In this document: in pieces, positions 1 through 5,286 of the stretch
How positions within the stretch are numbered: the stretch's first letter is position 1
Layout of the letters: every line of letters begins with the position of its first letter
Source: Candidatus Brocadiaceae bacterium
GTDB lineage: Bacteria > Planctomycetota > Brocadiia > Brocadiales > Brocadiaceae
Direction: 5' to 3'
NCBI GenBank assembly: GCA_024653795.1
Contig: JANLHY010000445.1
Location: 1 to 7,151 of the forward strand
Length of the DNA stretch: 7,151 nucleotides
The notes under the pieces: generated by a model
Seen by the model: only the letters and a program-made list of their open reading frames with translations
Told to the model about the DNA's origin: nothing
Databases searched by the model: none
Made by a program: the position numbers and the translations under genes

Positions 1-1
1 A

Positions 2-151
2 TTTGGTAAAAAGGATATGGTAAAGGTCGGATGTCTTCGGGAAAATTCATCGACATTTCTGGTCCTCGAGGCGGTGATTATCGAACTCTCTGGAATCAAT
101 GCAGTGAGGGAGTTTGATCCCGCATTGGGGCTGACCTTGCTTAAGCTTTAA
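2..151 (+). CDS. C-terminal 49 residues of an unrecognised protein (5' end outside the window)
   Basis: The frame starting at base 2 is open from the window edge to a TAA at 149-151 and encodes 49 residues, ending in ...ALGLTLLKL. The other two forward frames contain early stops. The piece is a mix of hydrophobic and charged residues (FLVLEAVIIELSGINAV in the middle) with no motif I can assign and no clear membrane segment. It ends 34 bases before the ATG of the nitroreductase on the same strand, so the two may share a transcript. I do not recognise the family. Because only the tail is visible, it could also be a chance open frame, although its length to the edge and its position just before a gene make a real gene end more likely. 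Confidence 0.5.
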   Translation, partial: FGKKDMVKVGCLRENSSTFLVLEAVIIELSGINAVREFDPALGLTLLKL

Positions 152-174
152 TAATTTGTTTATTGCAAAAAGGT

Positions 175-179
175 GGAGG
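175..179 (+). promoter_or_regulatory. Ribosome binding site that sets the nitroreductase start
   Basis: GGAGG lies 6 bases before the ATG at 186. It decides in favour of that ATG over an upstream in-frame TTG at 156, which would place this purine-rich stretch inside the coding sequence as an odd KRWRWF segment. Confidence 0.75.
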
Positions 180-185
180 TGGTTT

Positions 186-698
186 ATGGAGTCTTTAGAA
201 GCGATCAGAGAGAGAAGGAGCATCAGGAACTTTCAGAAGAAGGACATTCCTCAAAAAATCGTTGATAAACTCATCGATGCCCTGATATGGGCGCCCAGCG
301 CCGGAAATCTGCAGGCGAGGAAATTCTTTTTTGTCAAAGACACAAAACTCAAAGAGGACATTGCCGATGCCGCCCTGAATCAGGATTTTATTGCAGAGTC
401 GCCGCTGGTGATCGTTGGCTGTACGGATAGCAGGATCTCAAACAAATACGGGGAAAGAGGCGAATACCTTTACTCCATACAGGACGTGGCGGCCAGCATT
501 ATGGGGATGATGCTGGTTGCGCACGAAAACGGACTCGGTACCATATGGGTTGGCGCATTCATGGAAGATGATGTATTTGATATTTTGAATTTACCTAAAA
601 ATCTCAGGCCGGTAGCAATCATACCGGTAGGTTATCCCGCGATAATTCCGTCGCCTCCTCCAAGGGTATCACGAGAAGAGGCAGTGGCGTTTAGGTGA
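186..698 (+). CDS. Nitroreductase family FMN-dependent oxidoreductase
   Basis: This is a 170-residue cytoplasmic flavoprotein of the nitroreductase family, which uses FMN and NAD(P)H to reduce nitro compounds, quinones or other acceptors. The physiological substrate cannot be read from the sequence. Visible family marks are RRSIRNF (10-16) and APSAGNLQ (36-43), which contact FMN in known members, the long helix around QDVAASIMGMMLVAHENGLG (99-118) with the following TIWVGAF, the IPVGYP turn (146-151), and the terminal PPPRVSREEAV typical of the shorter anaerobe-type members. Length is normal for a minimal family member, which works as a homodimer. The start at 186 is chosen because GGAGG precedes it by 6 bases and the family signature begins at once. 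The stop is TGA. It follows an unidentified gene by 34 bases and is the last intact gene before a long decayed region. Confidence 0.92.
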   Translation: MESLEAIRERRSIRNFQKKDIPQKIVDKLIDALIWAPSAGNLQARKFFFVKDTKLKEDIADAALNQDFIAESPLVIVGCTDSRISNKYGERGEYLYSIQDVAASIMGMMLVAHENGLGTIWVGAFMEDDVFDILNLPKNLRPVAIIPVGYPAIIPSPPPRVSREEAVAFR

Positions 699-716
699 AG
701 AAAAACAGTACTATTT

Positions 717-820
717 CACCGCAGAGAACGCGGAGGACGCAGAGAATCCACAGCCGACAGCTATCAGCCTACAGCCTTTTGTCTATTACAATATCGCAAT
801 CTTTGCGAACTTTGCGGTAA
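717..820. repeat. Short-repeat cluster: CGCAGAGAA tandem units with an inverted partner
   Basis: Three 9-base units follow one another at 720-746: CGCAGAGAA, CGCGGAGGA, CGCAGAGAA. An inverted, diverged partner lies at 801-820: the complement of that stretch reads TTACCGCAAAGTTCGCAAAG, against CACCGCAGAGAACGCGGA at 717-734. The arms are about 70 bases apart. Elements built on ACCGCAGAG/ACGCAGAG are frequent intergenic repeats in several bacterial phyla. I see no coding sequence here. Confidence 0.55.
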
Positions 821-830
821 GCCGAACTGA

Positions 831-849
831 GACAGGATAAACAGGATAT
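831..849. repeat. ACAGGATA direct repeat
   Basis: ACAGGATAA is followed directly by ACAGGATAT (832-840 and 841-849), giving two units of period 9. It resembles the dispersed GACAGGAT...ACAGGAT intergenic repeats seen in many genomes. It is short and of low information. Confidence 0.4.
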
Positions 850-873
850 TTTAACGGTAAAGAAATTCAATTT

Positions 874-935
874 GCCCACGAAAGACACGAAAATGGCTAA
901 ATTCCATTTGTTTCTTTTTGCGTGTTTTGTGGGTA
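874..935. repeat. Imperfect inverted repeat of the CCACGAAAGACACGAAAA type
   Basis: The left arm GCCCACGAAAGACACGAAAA (874-893) faces a diverged right arm ending in GCGTGTTTTGTGGGTAA (920-936). Closer to the centre, ATGG (893-896) and CCAT (904-907) also pair. The arms match only with gaps. The pattern is that of a small non-autonomous hairpin-forming element. No reading frame is supported. Confidence 0.45.
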
Positions 936-984
936 ATATGCTGCTGCCAAAGACAACCTAATTTAATGCAAGGAATTTCAATCT

Positions 985-1014
985 TGTAGGGGTAATTCAT
1001 GAATTACCCCTACA
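985..1014. repeat. Perfect 30-base palindrome
   Basis: TGTAGGGGTAATTCA is followed immediately by its exact reverse complement, with no spacer. There is no T-tract on either side, so it is not an obvious intrinsic terminator. Palindromes built on GTAGGGG(T/C)AATTCATGAATT are recurrent intergenic elements in other genomes, so this is probably a dispersed repeat. Confidence 0.85.
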
Positions 1015-1017
1015 TGC

Positions 1018-1134
1018 TTAATAGCGTAAAAAGTCGCCGAAGGTAAAAGTATTCTCAAAAGGGTAATTTGATTGTATGGGAATTTTCATTGTATTGAGCC
1101 GTGTTTCCAGGACATCTGATGCAGTATTTTTCAT
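1018..1134 (-). other. Small open frame (38 aa) overlapping a dispersed repeat; doubtful gene
   Basis: On the - strand an ATG at 1134-1132 opens a 38-codon frame ending in TAA at 1020-1018. It runs through the 31-base repeat, where an internal ATG begins MKIPIQSNYPF, and finishes as ...FTFGDFLRY just before the 30-base palindrome. No convincing ribosome binding site precedes either ATG. The same MKIPIQ start appears on the - strand in the second repeat copy near 7000. It may be the relic of a gene start carried by the repeat, or coincidence. Confidence 0.2.
1065..1095. repeat. 31-base dispersed repeat, copy 1
   Basis: This stretch matches 6974-7004 at 28 of 31 positions in the same orientation. 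The shared core is TTGTATRGGAATTTTCATT. It lies in the gene-poor region before the CHAT fragment, while the other copy is just downstream of queH. Confidence 0.7.
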
Positions 1135-1555
1135 GTAGATTGGGCGAAGCCTGTCTGCGTACGGACACGCACAGGCAGGCGGAGTGCACACAACAATGCC
1201 TTCTTTACAATGTACGTTTTACAAATCACATATTTGATATGCTCAGCAATTGCCTTTGCCCGAGTCTCCGAGTAACAGGCGTTCAACAGCACACAGTTTC
1301 CTTGATGGGCGAATTGCTCAAACAATGCCGCCAATGCGTCGGACTGAACAGGGTGAGTTTGTCCTACTTGGTTCTCGAAGCACAATGCACCCGTAGACGC
1401 GCCGTGACCAGAAAAATGGACGATTTGTGGCTGTGCGTCCAGCACGCTTGGCTAATGTCTGCTGGTCGGACAGACAATTGAGGCAATTCCAATCTAAAAC
1501 GGTCTCGCAATTTGGCTAGTTTGAGTTTCTCTTGAATTTCTCGGAACTCTTCGCC
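1131..1555 (-). pseudogene. CHAT-domain (caspase-like) protease fragment, frameshifted and truncated
   Basis: CHAT domains are caspase/separase-like cysteine proteases found in bacterial defence and signalling proteins. From 1555 to 1445 the - strand encodes GEEFREIQEKLKLAKLRDRF...SVRPADISQA, and from 1445 a second frame continues as LDAQPQIVHFSGHGASTGAL...CVLLNACYSETRAKAIAEHIKYVI. Both catalytic motifs survive: HFSGHG with its histidine and NACYSE with its cysteine. One lost base at 1445 separates the two frames; restoring it gives the expected ISQALLDAQP. A TGA precedes GEEF, so the N-terminal region is missing. After KYVI (about 1224) family similarity stops where homologues continue with GMNxAIGDKA, and the frame runs through a repeat to 1131. 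The gene is therefore dead. Family assignment rests on motif recognition. It sits beside transposase and BREX remnants. Confidence 0.8.
1149..1180. repeat. Imperfect hairpin at the broken end of the CHAT fragment
   Basis: GCCTGTCTGCGT (1149-1160) and ACGCACAGGCAGGC (1167-1180) are inverted with a small gap. The stretch is more GC-rich than its surroundings and sits where similarity to CHAT proteins is lost, so it may be a short repeat inserted into the gene. Confidence 0.4.
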
Positions 1556-1588
1556 TCAAGTAAAAAAATTAAAAAGTGCTGCAAGTCT

Positions 1589-1989
1589 TTAATTTTGCTG
1601 GGCTTTTCGTCGTTCTGGAAGTTTTTTTCTTGTGACTACACGTATATTCCGGTTCGGGAACACCTCTGGCAATTTTACCTTCAACGCCTCTAATAATTTA
1701 CGAGATTGTTCCCGTGGTCGTGGAATCTTCAGACAACGTGCGTTTTGACCTTTCACCTTTACTTCCATTGAACAAATGGTTGACAATTGCTTGGCGCCGT
1801 CTTCCACCGTCAGGTCAAAATCCTCCCATGCCCTCGTGTGCTCTCCTCTTTTAATGCTTCTTCATCCCGTTCTAATTTCAGTATTCCTTCTTCCTCTTTT
1901 ATCCGTATCCACGCCGCTATCCTCAGCTTCTTGAGCTTTTCCTTCGCTTTTTCGAGCGCCTTCGATACCGATGCCCTCGATTCCCGTTT
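1589..1989 (-). pseudogene. Remnant of an IS1634/IS4-type transposase with an internal deletion
   Basis: Two - strand frames join into one damaged protein. From 1989 to 1810 the frame reads KRESRASVSKALEKAKEKL...RIAAWIRIKEEEGILKLERDEEALKEE, then STRGH, then a stop. A shifted frame carries WEDFDLTVEDGAKQLSTICSM...VKVKGQNARCLKI and the tail LPEVFPNRNIRVVTRKKLPERRK, ending in TAA at 1591-1589. Charged helices before the catalytic core and a tail of the form LLxALKVxLPxVxP...VVTRxKLPxRR are what I expect of IS1634-like DDE transposases. The core between EEALKEE and WEDFDL, including most of the catalytic region, has been deleted, and two stops lie upstream at 1995-1990. No clear terminal inverted repeats are seen. 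The open frame on the + strand over this region (1787-1996) is its shadow. Confidence 0.7.
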
Positions 1990-2075
1990 TTATTAAAGAC
2001 TCTTTATACCGACTTTATCCAGATTTGCCACAAAGAAGGGATTTGCCATTTCAGTTATGTAAATAACAATTATTA

Positions 2076-2348
2076 AACGTTAATGTAGATATCTCCCGAC
2101 TTCTGCTCGATCTTACCACAAGGCAACGAGCAATTCATGTATCAACAATTCTAAGAGACATCATTGAAAAATATAATGGAAAAGCTATATTACTCGACAA
2201 TATAGAACTACTCTTTGATGTATCACTTAAACAAGATCCACTTCGACTACTTCAGGGAATTTCTCGAAGTAGAACAATCGTTGCATTATGAAATGGCAAA
2301 ATCGAAAGTGGATATCTTGCTTATGCCGAACCAAACCATCCTGACTAT
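2076..2348 (+). pseudogene. brxF: BrxF-like fragment (type 3 BREX phage-defence P-loop protein), nonsense mutated
   Basis: The + strand frame from 2076 encodes NVNVDISRLLLDLTTRQR, then ILRDIIEKYNGKAILLDNIELLFD (Walker-B-like LLDN near 2190-2201), QDPLRLLQGISRSRTIVAL (2232-2288), a TGA at 2289-2291, and on in the same frame NGKIESGYLAYAEPNHPDY. This order matches what I remember of BrxF, the small P-loop protein of type 3 BREX systems, where the interrupted position is tryptophan in a WNG motif; TGG to TGA explains the stop. The N-terminal part with the Walker A loop is absent, and a TAA lies in frame at 2064-2066. No other BREX gene (brxC, pglX, pglZ, brxH, brxA) is present. It is a relic beside a transposase remnant. 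The family call comes from memory of the motif pattern, not from a search. Confidence 0.62.
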
Positions 2349-2535
2349 ATCGATACTTTTGAGCGAATAAAGGCTGTAGAAAAGCGTGAGGTTTTGAAAA
2401 CGTTCTCTTTACTCATGCGGCAACTTCTTGATGCAGACGTTCCGGAAGATAAACCTTTTTTTACAGGAAAACTTATTACTGCTAAAACCTGAACAACAAA
2501 AACTAGTTCACGATGTTGTGAGTGCAACCAACTAA
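2349..2535 (+). pseudogene. Unrecognised C-terminal protein fragment, frameshifted, joined to the BrxF remnant
   Basis: The BrxF frame continues without interruption as IDTFERIKAVEKREVLKTFS, then LLMRQLLDADVPEDKPFFTGK, to a TGA at 2490-2492. A one-base shift near 2475 opens the next frame, which reads LLKPEQQKLVHDVVSATN and stops at TAA 2533-2535. The composition looks like real helical protein, and the second frame gives a plausible native C-terminus, so this appears to be the tail of another gene fused to the BrxF remnant by deletion, or an unusual BrxF tail. I do not recognise it. Confidence 0.4.
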
Positions 2536-2540
2536 GAAAT

Positions 2541-2575
2541 AAAAAAGCCCCAATATCCTATACGGATATTGGGGC
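2541..2575 (-). terminator. Intrinsic terminator downstream of the cold-shock gene
   Basis: A perfect 12-base stem, GCCCCAATATCC at 2547-2558 and its complement at 2564-2575, encloses a 5-base loop. Read on the - strand it is followed by six T (2546-2541). It lies 107 bases past the stop codon of the - strand csp gene, which is the only gene it can serve. The interval 2576-2682 contains no gene, only an AT-rich trailer with a 12-base palindrome ATAATCGATTAT at 2633-2644. Confidence 0.85.
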
Positions 2576-2682
2576 ATTGATGTCGCAATTATAATTAAGT
2601 GACAACTCCCTATTTTTACACGCCAGTCGACTATAATCGATTATGCTATATATAATATAAGAGTGCGCTTTTTAATAAAAAT

Positions 2683-2883
2683 TTATAATTTGCGTACTTT
2701 TGTGGCCTTGTAGCCCTTTTGGTCCTTCATGACCTCGAACTCGACCTTATCTCCTTCTGCAAGGGTTCTAAACCCCTCACCCTCGATTGAAGTTTGATGT
2801 ACAAAAACATCATCTCCATTATCCTGTGAAATAAAACCAAATCCCTTTTTGTCATTGAACCACTTCACGGTTCCTGTTGCCAT
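2683..2883 (-). CDS. CspA-family cold-shock protein
   Basis: This is a 66-residue single-stranded nucleic-acid-binding protein with the five-stranded OB fold of the CspA family. Such proteins act as RNA chaperones and transcription antiterminators in the cytoplasm. The sequence starts MATGTVKWFNDKKGFGFI, with RNP1 as KGFGFI (13-18) and RNP2 as VFVHQ (26-30). The aromatic W8, F15, F17, F27 and H29 surface is intact, and the length is standard. The start at 2883 is set by family length and by GAGGGGGTGA at 2900-2891, seven bases before the ATG; an in-frame start at 2904 would add seven residues encoded by the ribosome binding site itself. It is monocistronic: a terminator follows at 2575-2541, another stands in its leader at 2956-2922, and the divergent neighbour is the TPR/alpha-CTD gene. 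It is not clear which csp paralogue this is. Confidence 0.96.
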   Translation of the reverse strand: MATGTVKWFNDKKGFGFISQDNGDDVFVHQTSIEGEGFRTLAEGDKVEFEVMKDQKGYKATKVRKL

Positions 2884-2921
2884 TTCAAAATCACCCCCTC
2901 TCATATTTAAAATTTAAAAAC

Positions 2922-2956
2922 AAAAAAGGCTGCGAGGTACTAGCCCTCGCAGCCTT
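2922..2956 (-). terminator. Intrinsic terminator inside the 5' leader of the cold-shock gene
   Basis: AAGGCTGCGAGG (2926-2937) and its exact complement (2945-2956) form a 12-base stem with a 7-base loop. On the - strand the stem is followed by TTTTTT (2927-2922), the form of a strong Rho-independent terminator. Only about 22 bases separate it from the csp ribosome binding site, too few for a separate promoter. No gene ends upstream of it on the - strand. It therefore looks like an attenuator or conditional terminator of csp. Confidence 0.8.
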
Positions 2957-3010
2957 AATATTACTATAGTTACAATACGACTTTACGATACGACCTAACC
3001 ATAGGGATAA

Positions 3011-3039
3011 ATATTATCAAACAGTGAATGTTAAAGCAA
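3011..3039 (-). promoter_or_regulatory. Candidate promoter for the cold-shock gene
   Basis: On the - strand TTGCTT (3039-3034) and TAATAT (3016-3011) are separated by 17 bases. Transcription from here would give a leader of about 120 bases containing the terminator hairpin. The region is AT-rich, so similar matches occur by chance; another weaker pair is TTGAAG/TATAAA at 3117-3090. Confidence 0.3.
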
Positions 3040-3091
3040 GGGAAAAAATAAGATTATCGTGAAAATTGTAATAGTAAAATTTAGTTGAATT

Positions 3092-3097
3092 TATAAT
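3092..3097 (+). promoter_or_regulatory. Candidate -10 box for the TPR/alpha-CTD gene
   Basis: An exact TATAAT lies 88 bases before the ATG at 3185. No good -35 is seen at 16-18 bases upstream; a TTGTAA lies 20 bases away. The interval 2957-3184 is the divergent intergenic region and holds no gene. Confidence 0.25.
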
Positions 3098-3184
3098 GCA
3101 TGTTTGTTAAACTTCAACCTTTAAAGTTATCAAAATCAACACCTTTGATACCTTATATTTTTTGAGGCGTGGGAGGATAATAAA

Positions 3185-4564
3185 ATGACGACTGCTATTG
3201 CTGAGGCTATTGCTGAGATTGATCTTGATAAGCTATTGGAAGCAGAAACAATATCAAGAGAAACGGTTTCACATATAAAAGCACAAGTACACAGTTCTAA
3301 GGAAAATAGGGAAAAACTAGATGAAAAAATTGAAGCGCTAAAGGTTGATATAAAGAAGGAACATGATGTGGCCAGATCGAAGGATTTAACTCTCTTATTG
3401 GGTATATGTAAATGGGTAGTAGGAAGAATAAAAGAGGCAGTTGAGCTGTTAAAGGAAGTAAAATCAAGAAAGTTAGGGGCTTATTTTTTGGGAAAATGTT
3501 ACCAGGAATTAGGCGATTATAATCAGTCCCTGGAATGTTTTGAACGTGCAAAAAAAACAGATGCAGAAGGATTTGATATCATTATGGATATTGCTGAGAC
3601 AAAAAGAATGTTAGGCAATATCGATGATGCATTAAAAATTATTAAAAGTTTTTCACATTCACATGCAAACAGCGCCGAATTATATTATCAATGGGGACAT
3701 TGTCTGGATGATATAGGAGAGTATCAGGAGGCTTTTAATAAATATGAGCAATCTCTTAAAATTGACCCTGACCATGCAAAGACTCTTTTCCGAATGGCAT
3801 TTAACTACGATATGGGGGGGGAAGACGAAAAGGCCATAGAATATTACGAAAAGTGCACAAAGTTACACCCTACGTATAAGAATGCGTTTATCAATTTGGG
3901 AATATTGTATGAAGATAAAGGCAAATATGATGATGCGATATATTGTTTTGAGGCAATTTTAGATGCCGAACCAACCAACGTTAGGGCTGCGTTGTTTTTA
4001 AAAGATGCAAAAGCCGCAATGGCGATGTATTATGATGAGGAAGTGTCGAAAAAACAAGGGAAAGAATGCGAAGTGTTGAATATTCCCATTTCCGATTTTG
4101 AGCTTTCTGTGAGAAGCAAAAATTGTTTGGAAAAGATGAACATTCGAACATTGAAAGACCTTACCGGAATTACAGAAGCCAATTTGCTTTCTTTTAAAAA
4201 TTTTGGAGAAACCTCACTCAATGAGATTAAAGCTATTTTGTCCCAAAAGGGATTGCGGTTAGGTCAGGCATTGGAAGGTTATAACGAAGCCGATTTGTTT
4301 AGTAAAATAAATAAAGGCCAAGATAAGGATTTTATTGAAACTATTTCAGAACTTGGACTCTCTACCCGTTGTAGAAATGCCCTTAGCAATGCAGGCATTG
4401 AAACAATTACAGACCTTAAAGAAAAAACTGAGGAAGAGTTGATTCTGGAAGGTGTTAAAGAGAATTATCTGGATGAGTTAAAAGAAGCTCTCTCTAAGGT
4501 TGGCCTGAGTTTAAAAACGAACGATGATTGTGAGGCAGATTTGGAAAAGAACGCGACGGAGTAG
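3185..4564 (+). CDS. TPR-repeat protein with two RNA polymerase alpha-CTD-like domains
   Basis: This 459-residue soluble protein has three parts. Residues 1-62 are helical and highly charged, probably a coiled coil. Residues about 65-285 hold five or six tetratricopeptide repeats, for example GDYNQSLECFERA, GEYQEAFNKYEQSLKIDPDH, EDEKAIEYYEKCTKLHP and GKYDDAIYCFEAILDAEPTN, a protein-binding scaffold. Residues 298-365 closely resemble the C-terminal domain of the RNA polymerase alpha subunit: ISDFELSVRSKNCL and GETSLNEIKAIL, ending GLRLGQALE. Equivalents of E. coli R265, N268, C269, G296, S299 and E302 (DNA contact) and of D259 and E261 (sigma contact) are R310, N313, C314, G341, S344, E347, D304 and E306; K298 is T343. 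A degenerate second copy spans 383-443 (R395 and N398 kept). GGAGG stands 8 bases before the ATG. No rpoA body is present. I infer a transcription-related adaptor; its role is unknown. Confidence 0.9.
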   Translation: MTTAIAEAIAEIDLDKLLEAETISRETVSHIKAQVHSSKENREKLDEKIEALKVDIKKEHDVARSKDLTLLLGICKWVVGRIKEAVELLKEVKSRKLGAYFLGKCYQELGDYNQSLECFERAKKTDAEGFDIIMDIAETKRMLGNIDDALKIIKSFSHSHANSAELYYQWGHCLDDIGEYQEAFNKYEQSLKIDPDHAKTLFRMAFNYDMGGEDEKAIEYYEKCTKLHPTYKNAFINLGILYEDKGKYDDAIYCFEAILDAEPTNVRAALFLKDAKAAMAMYYDEEVSKKQGKECEVLNIPISDFELSVRSKNCLEKMNIRTLKDLTGITEANLLSFKNFGETSLNEIKAILSQKGLRLGQALEGYNEADLFSKINKGQDKDFIETISELGLSTRCRNALSNAGIETITDLKEKTEEELILEGVKENYLDELKEALSKVGLSLKTNDDCEADLEKNATE

Positions 4565-4621
4565 GATATTTAAAGTTTTTTTCGGATGGTTTAATTACAA
4601 TATGCCGGGGACGATGCATAC

Positions 4622-5212
4622 ATGTTAGATTACATCCGAGGACGGGTGATTAGCAAATCTCCAACCCGACTAATCTTGGAAGTAGCGGGCGTCGGTTATT
4701 TATTACACATTCCACTATCTACCTTCGAGAAAATCCCCAAACATGGAGAAGCCACAATTCTCACCCAGTTATTTATAAGGGAAGATCAGATAAAGATTTT
4801 TGGATTTGCAACGGGGGAAGAAAGGGACTTGTTTCAGTTGTTGTTGTCGGTAAACGGCATAGGGCCTAATATGGCAATTACGATACTATCCGGAAGTACT
4901 GTAGATGATATTAAACATGCCGTAATCAATGAAGACGCAAAGGCATTGGAAAAAATCAAAGGCGTGGGGAAAAAGACTGCTGAGCGAATTATCCTGGAAC
5001 TTAAGGAAACCATAAAAGAAATTACAACATCGATATCCACGGGTATGGATGTCCAACAAAAGGCGTTTGTATCAGATGCAGTTATGGCGTTGATTTCCCT
5101 GGGTTATGGGCGGTCAATTGCTGAAAAGGCAGTAAACGATGCAGCAAAAAAATTGCAAACAATCGATAATATTGAGGCGCTTGTTAGGGAAGCGCTCAAA
5201 TATAAGGGCTGA
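4622..5212 (+). CDS. ruvA: Holliday junction branch migration complex subunit RuvA
   Basis: RuvA (196 residues) binds four-way DNA junctions as a tetramer and loads RuvB for branch migration in recombinational repair. Domain I, the OB fold, spans about 1-63, starting MLDYIRGRVISKSPTRLILE and carrying the acidic pin residues E54 and D55 in FIREDQIKIFGF. Domain II (65-140) has two helix-hairpin-helix motifs, SVNGIGPNMA around 76-85 and IKGVGKKTAERI at 112-123. Domain III (about 147-196), which contacts RuvB, contains VSDAVMALISLGYGRSIAEKAV. Length is normal. The ATG follows a weak GGGGA ribosome binding site about 10 bases upstream. It lies 57 bases after the TPR/alpha-CTD gene and about 84 bases before ruvB. 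ruvC, often placed just upstream, is absent here. No terminator is seen on either side, so it may be cotranscribed with ruvB. Confidence 0.97.
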   Translation: MLDYIRGRVISKSPTRLILEVAGVGYLLHIPLSTFEKIPKHGEATILTQLFIREDQIKIFGFATGEERDLFQLLLSVNGIGPNMAITILSGSTVDDIKHAVINEDAKALEKIKGVGKKTAERIILELKETIKEITTSISTGMDVQQKAFVSDAVMALISLGYGRSIAEKAVNDAAKKLQTIDNIEALVREALKYKG

Positions 5213-5286
5213 TACTCGTGTGAGATTCCTAACCATTCCCCCTCTACATGGGGACATGATTATAGGATTCGAATCCCCATTTCCAT

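Noticed and set aside
156..185. Longer nitroreductase starting at TTG 156
   Set aside because: The added residues are encoded by the ribosome binding site region, and the family begins at the ATG at 186.
715..1014. Repeated short units suggesting a CRISPR array
   Set aside because: The units differ from each other, are 8 or 9 bases long and lack regular spacers; no cas gene is present.
1101..1481. A 126-codon open frame on the + strand
   Set aside because: It is antisense to the CHAT fragment, is rich in Cys, Arg and Gln without any motif, and has no ribosome binding site.
1787..1996. A 69-codon + strand open frame rich in Ser and Phe
   Set aside because: It is the antisense shadow of the charged helical segment of the transposase remnant.
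2289..2291. TGA at an expected tryptophan codon, suggesting UGA is read as Trp in this genome
   Set aside because: The nitroreductase and ruvA genes end in TGA, and the BrxF-like fragment is otherwise truncated and frameshifted. A nonsense mutation in a pseudogene is the simpler reading.
3297..3551. An 84-codon - strand open frame inside the TPR gene
   Set aside because: It lies wholly within a strong coding gene and shows the Pro/Ile/Leu-rich composition typical of antisense frames.
4565..4621. T-rich stretch after the TPR/alpha-CTD gene as a terminator
   Set aside because: AGTTTTTTT is present but no inverted repeat precedes it.
5265..5276. GGATTCGAATCC before ruvB, resembling a tRNA T-arm
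   Set aside because: Only three stem pairs flank the loop-like sequence and there is no acceptor, D or anticodon arm. It is a short chance palindrome.
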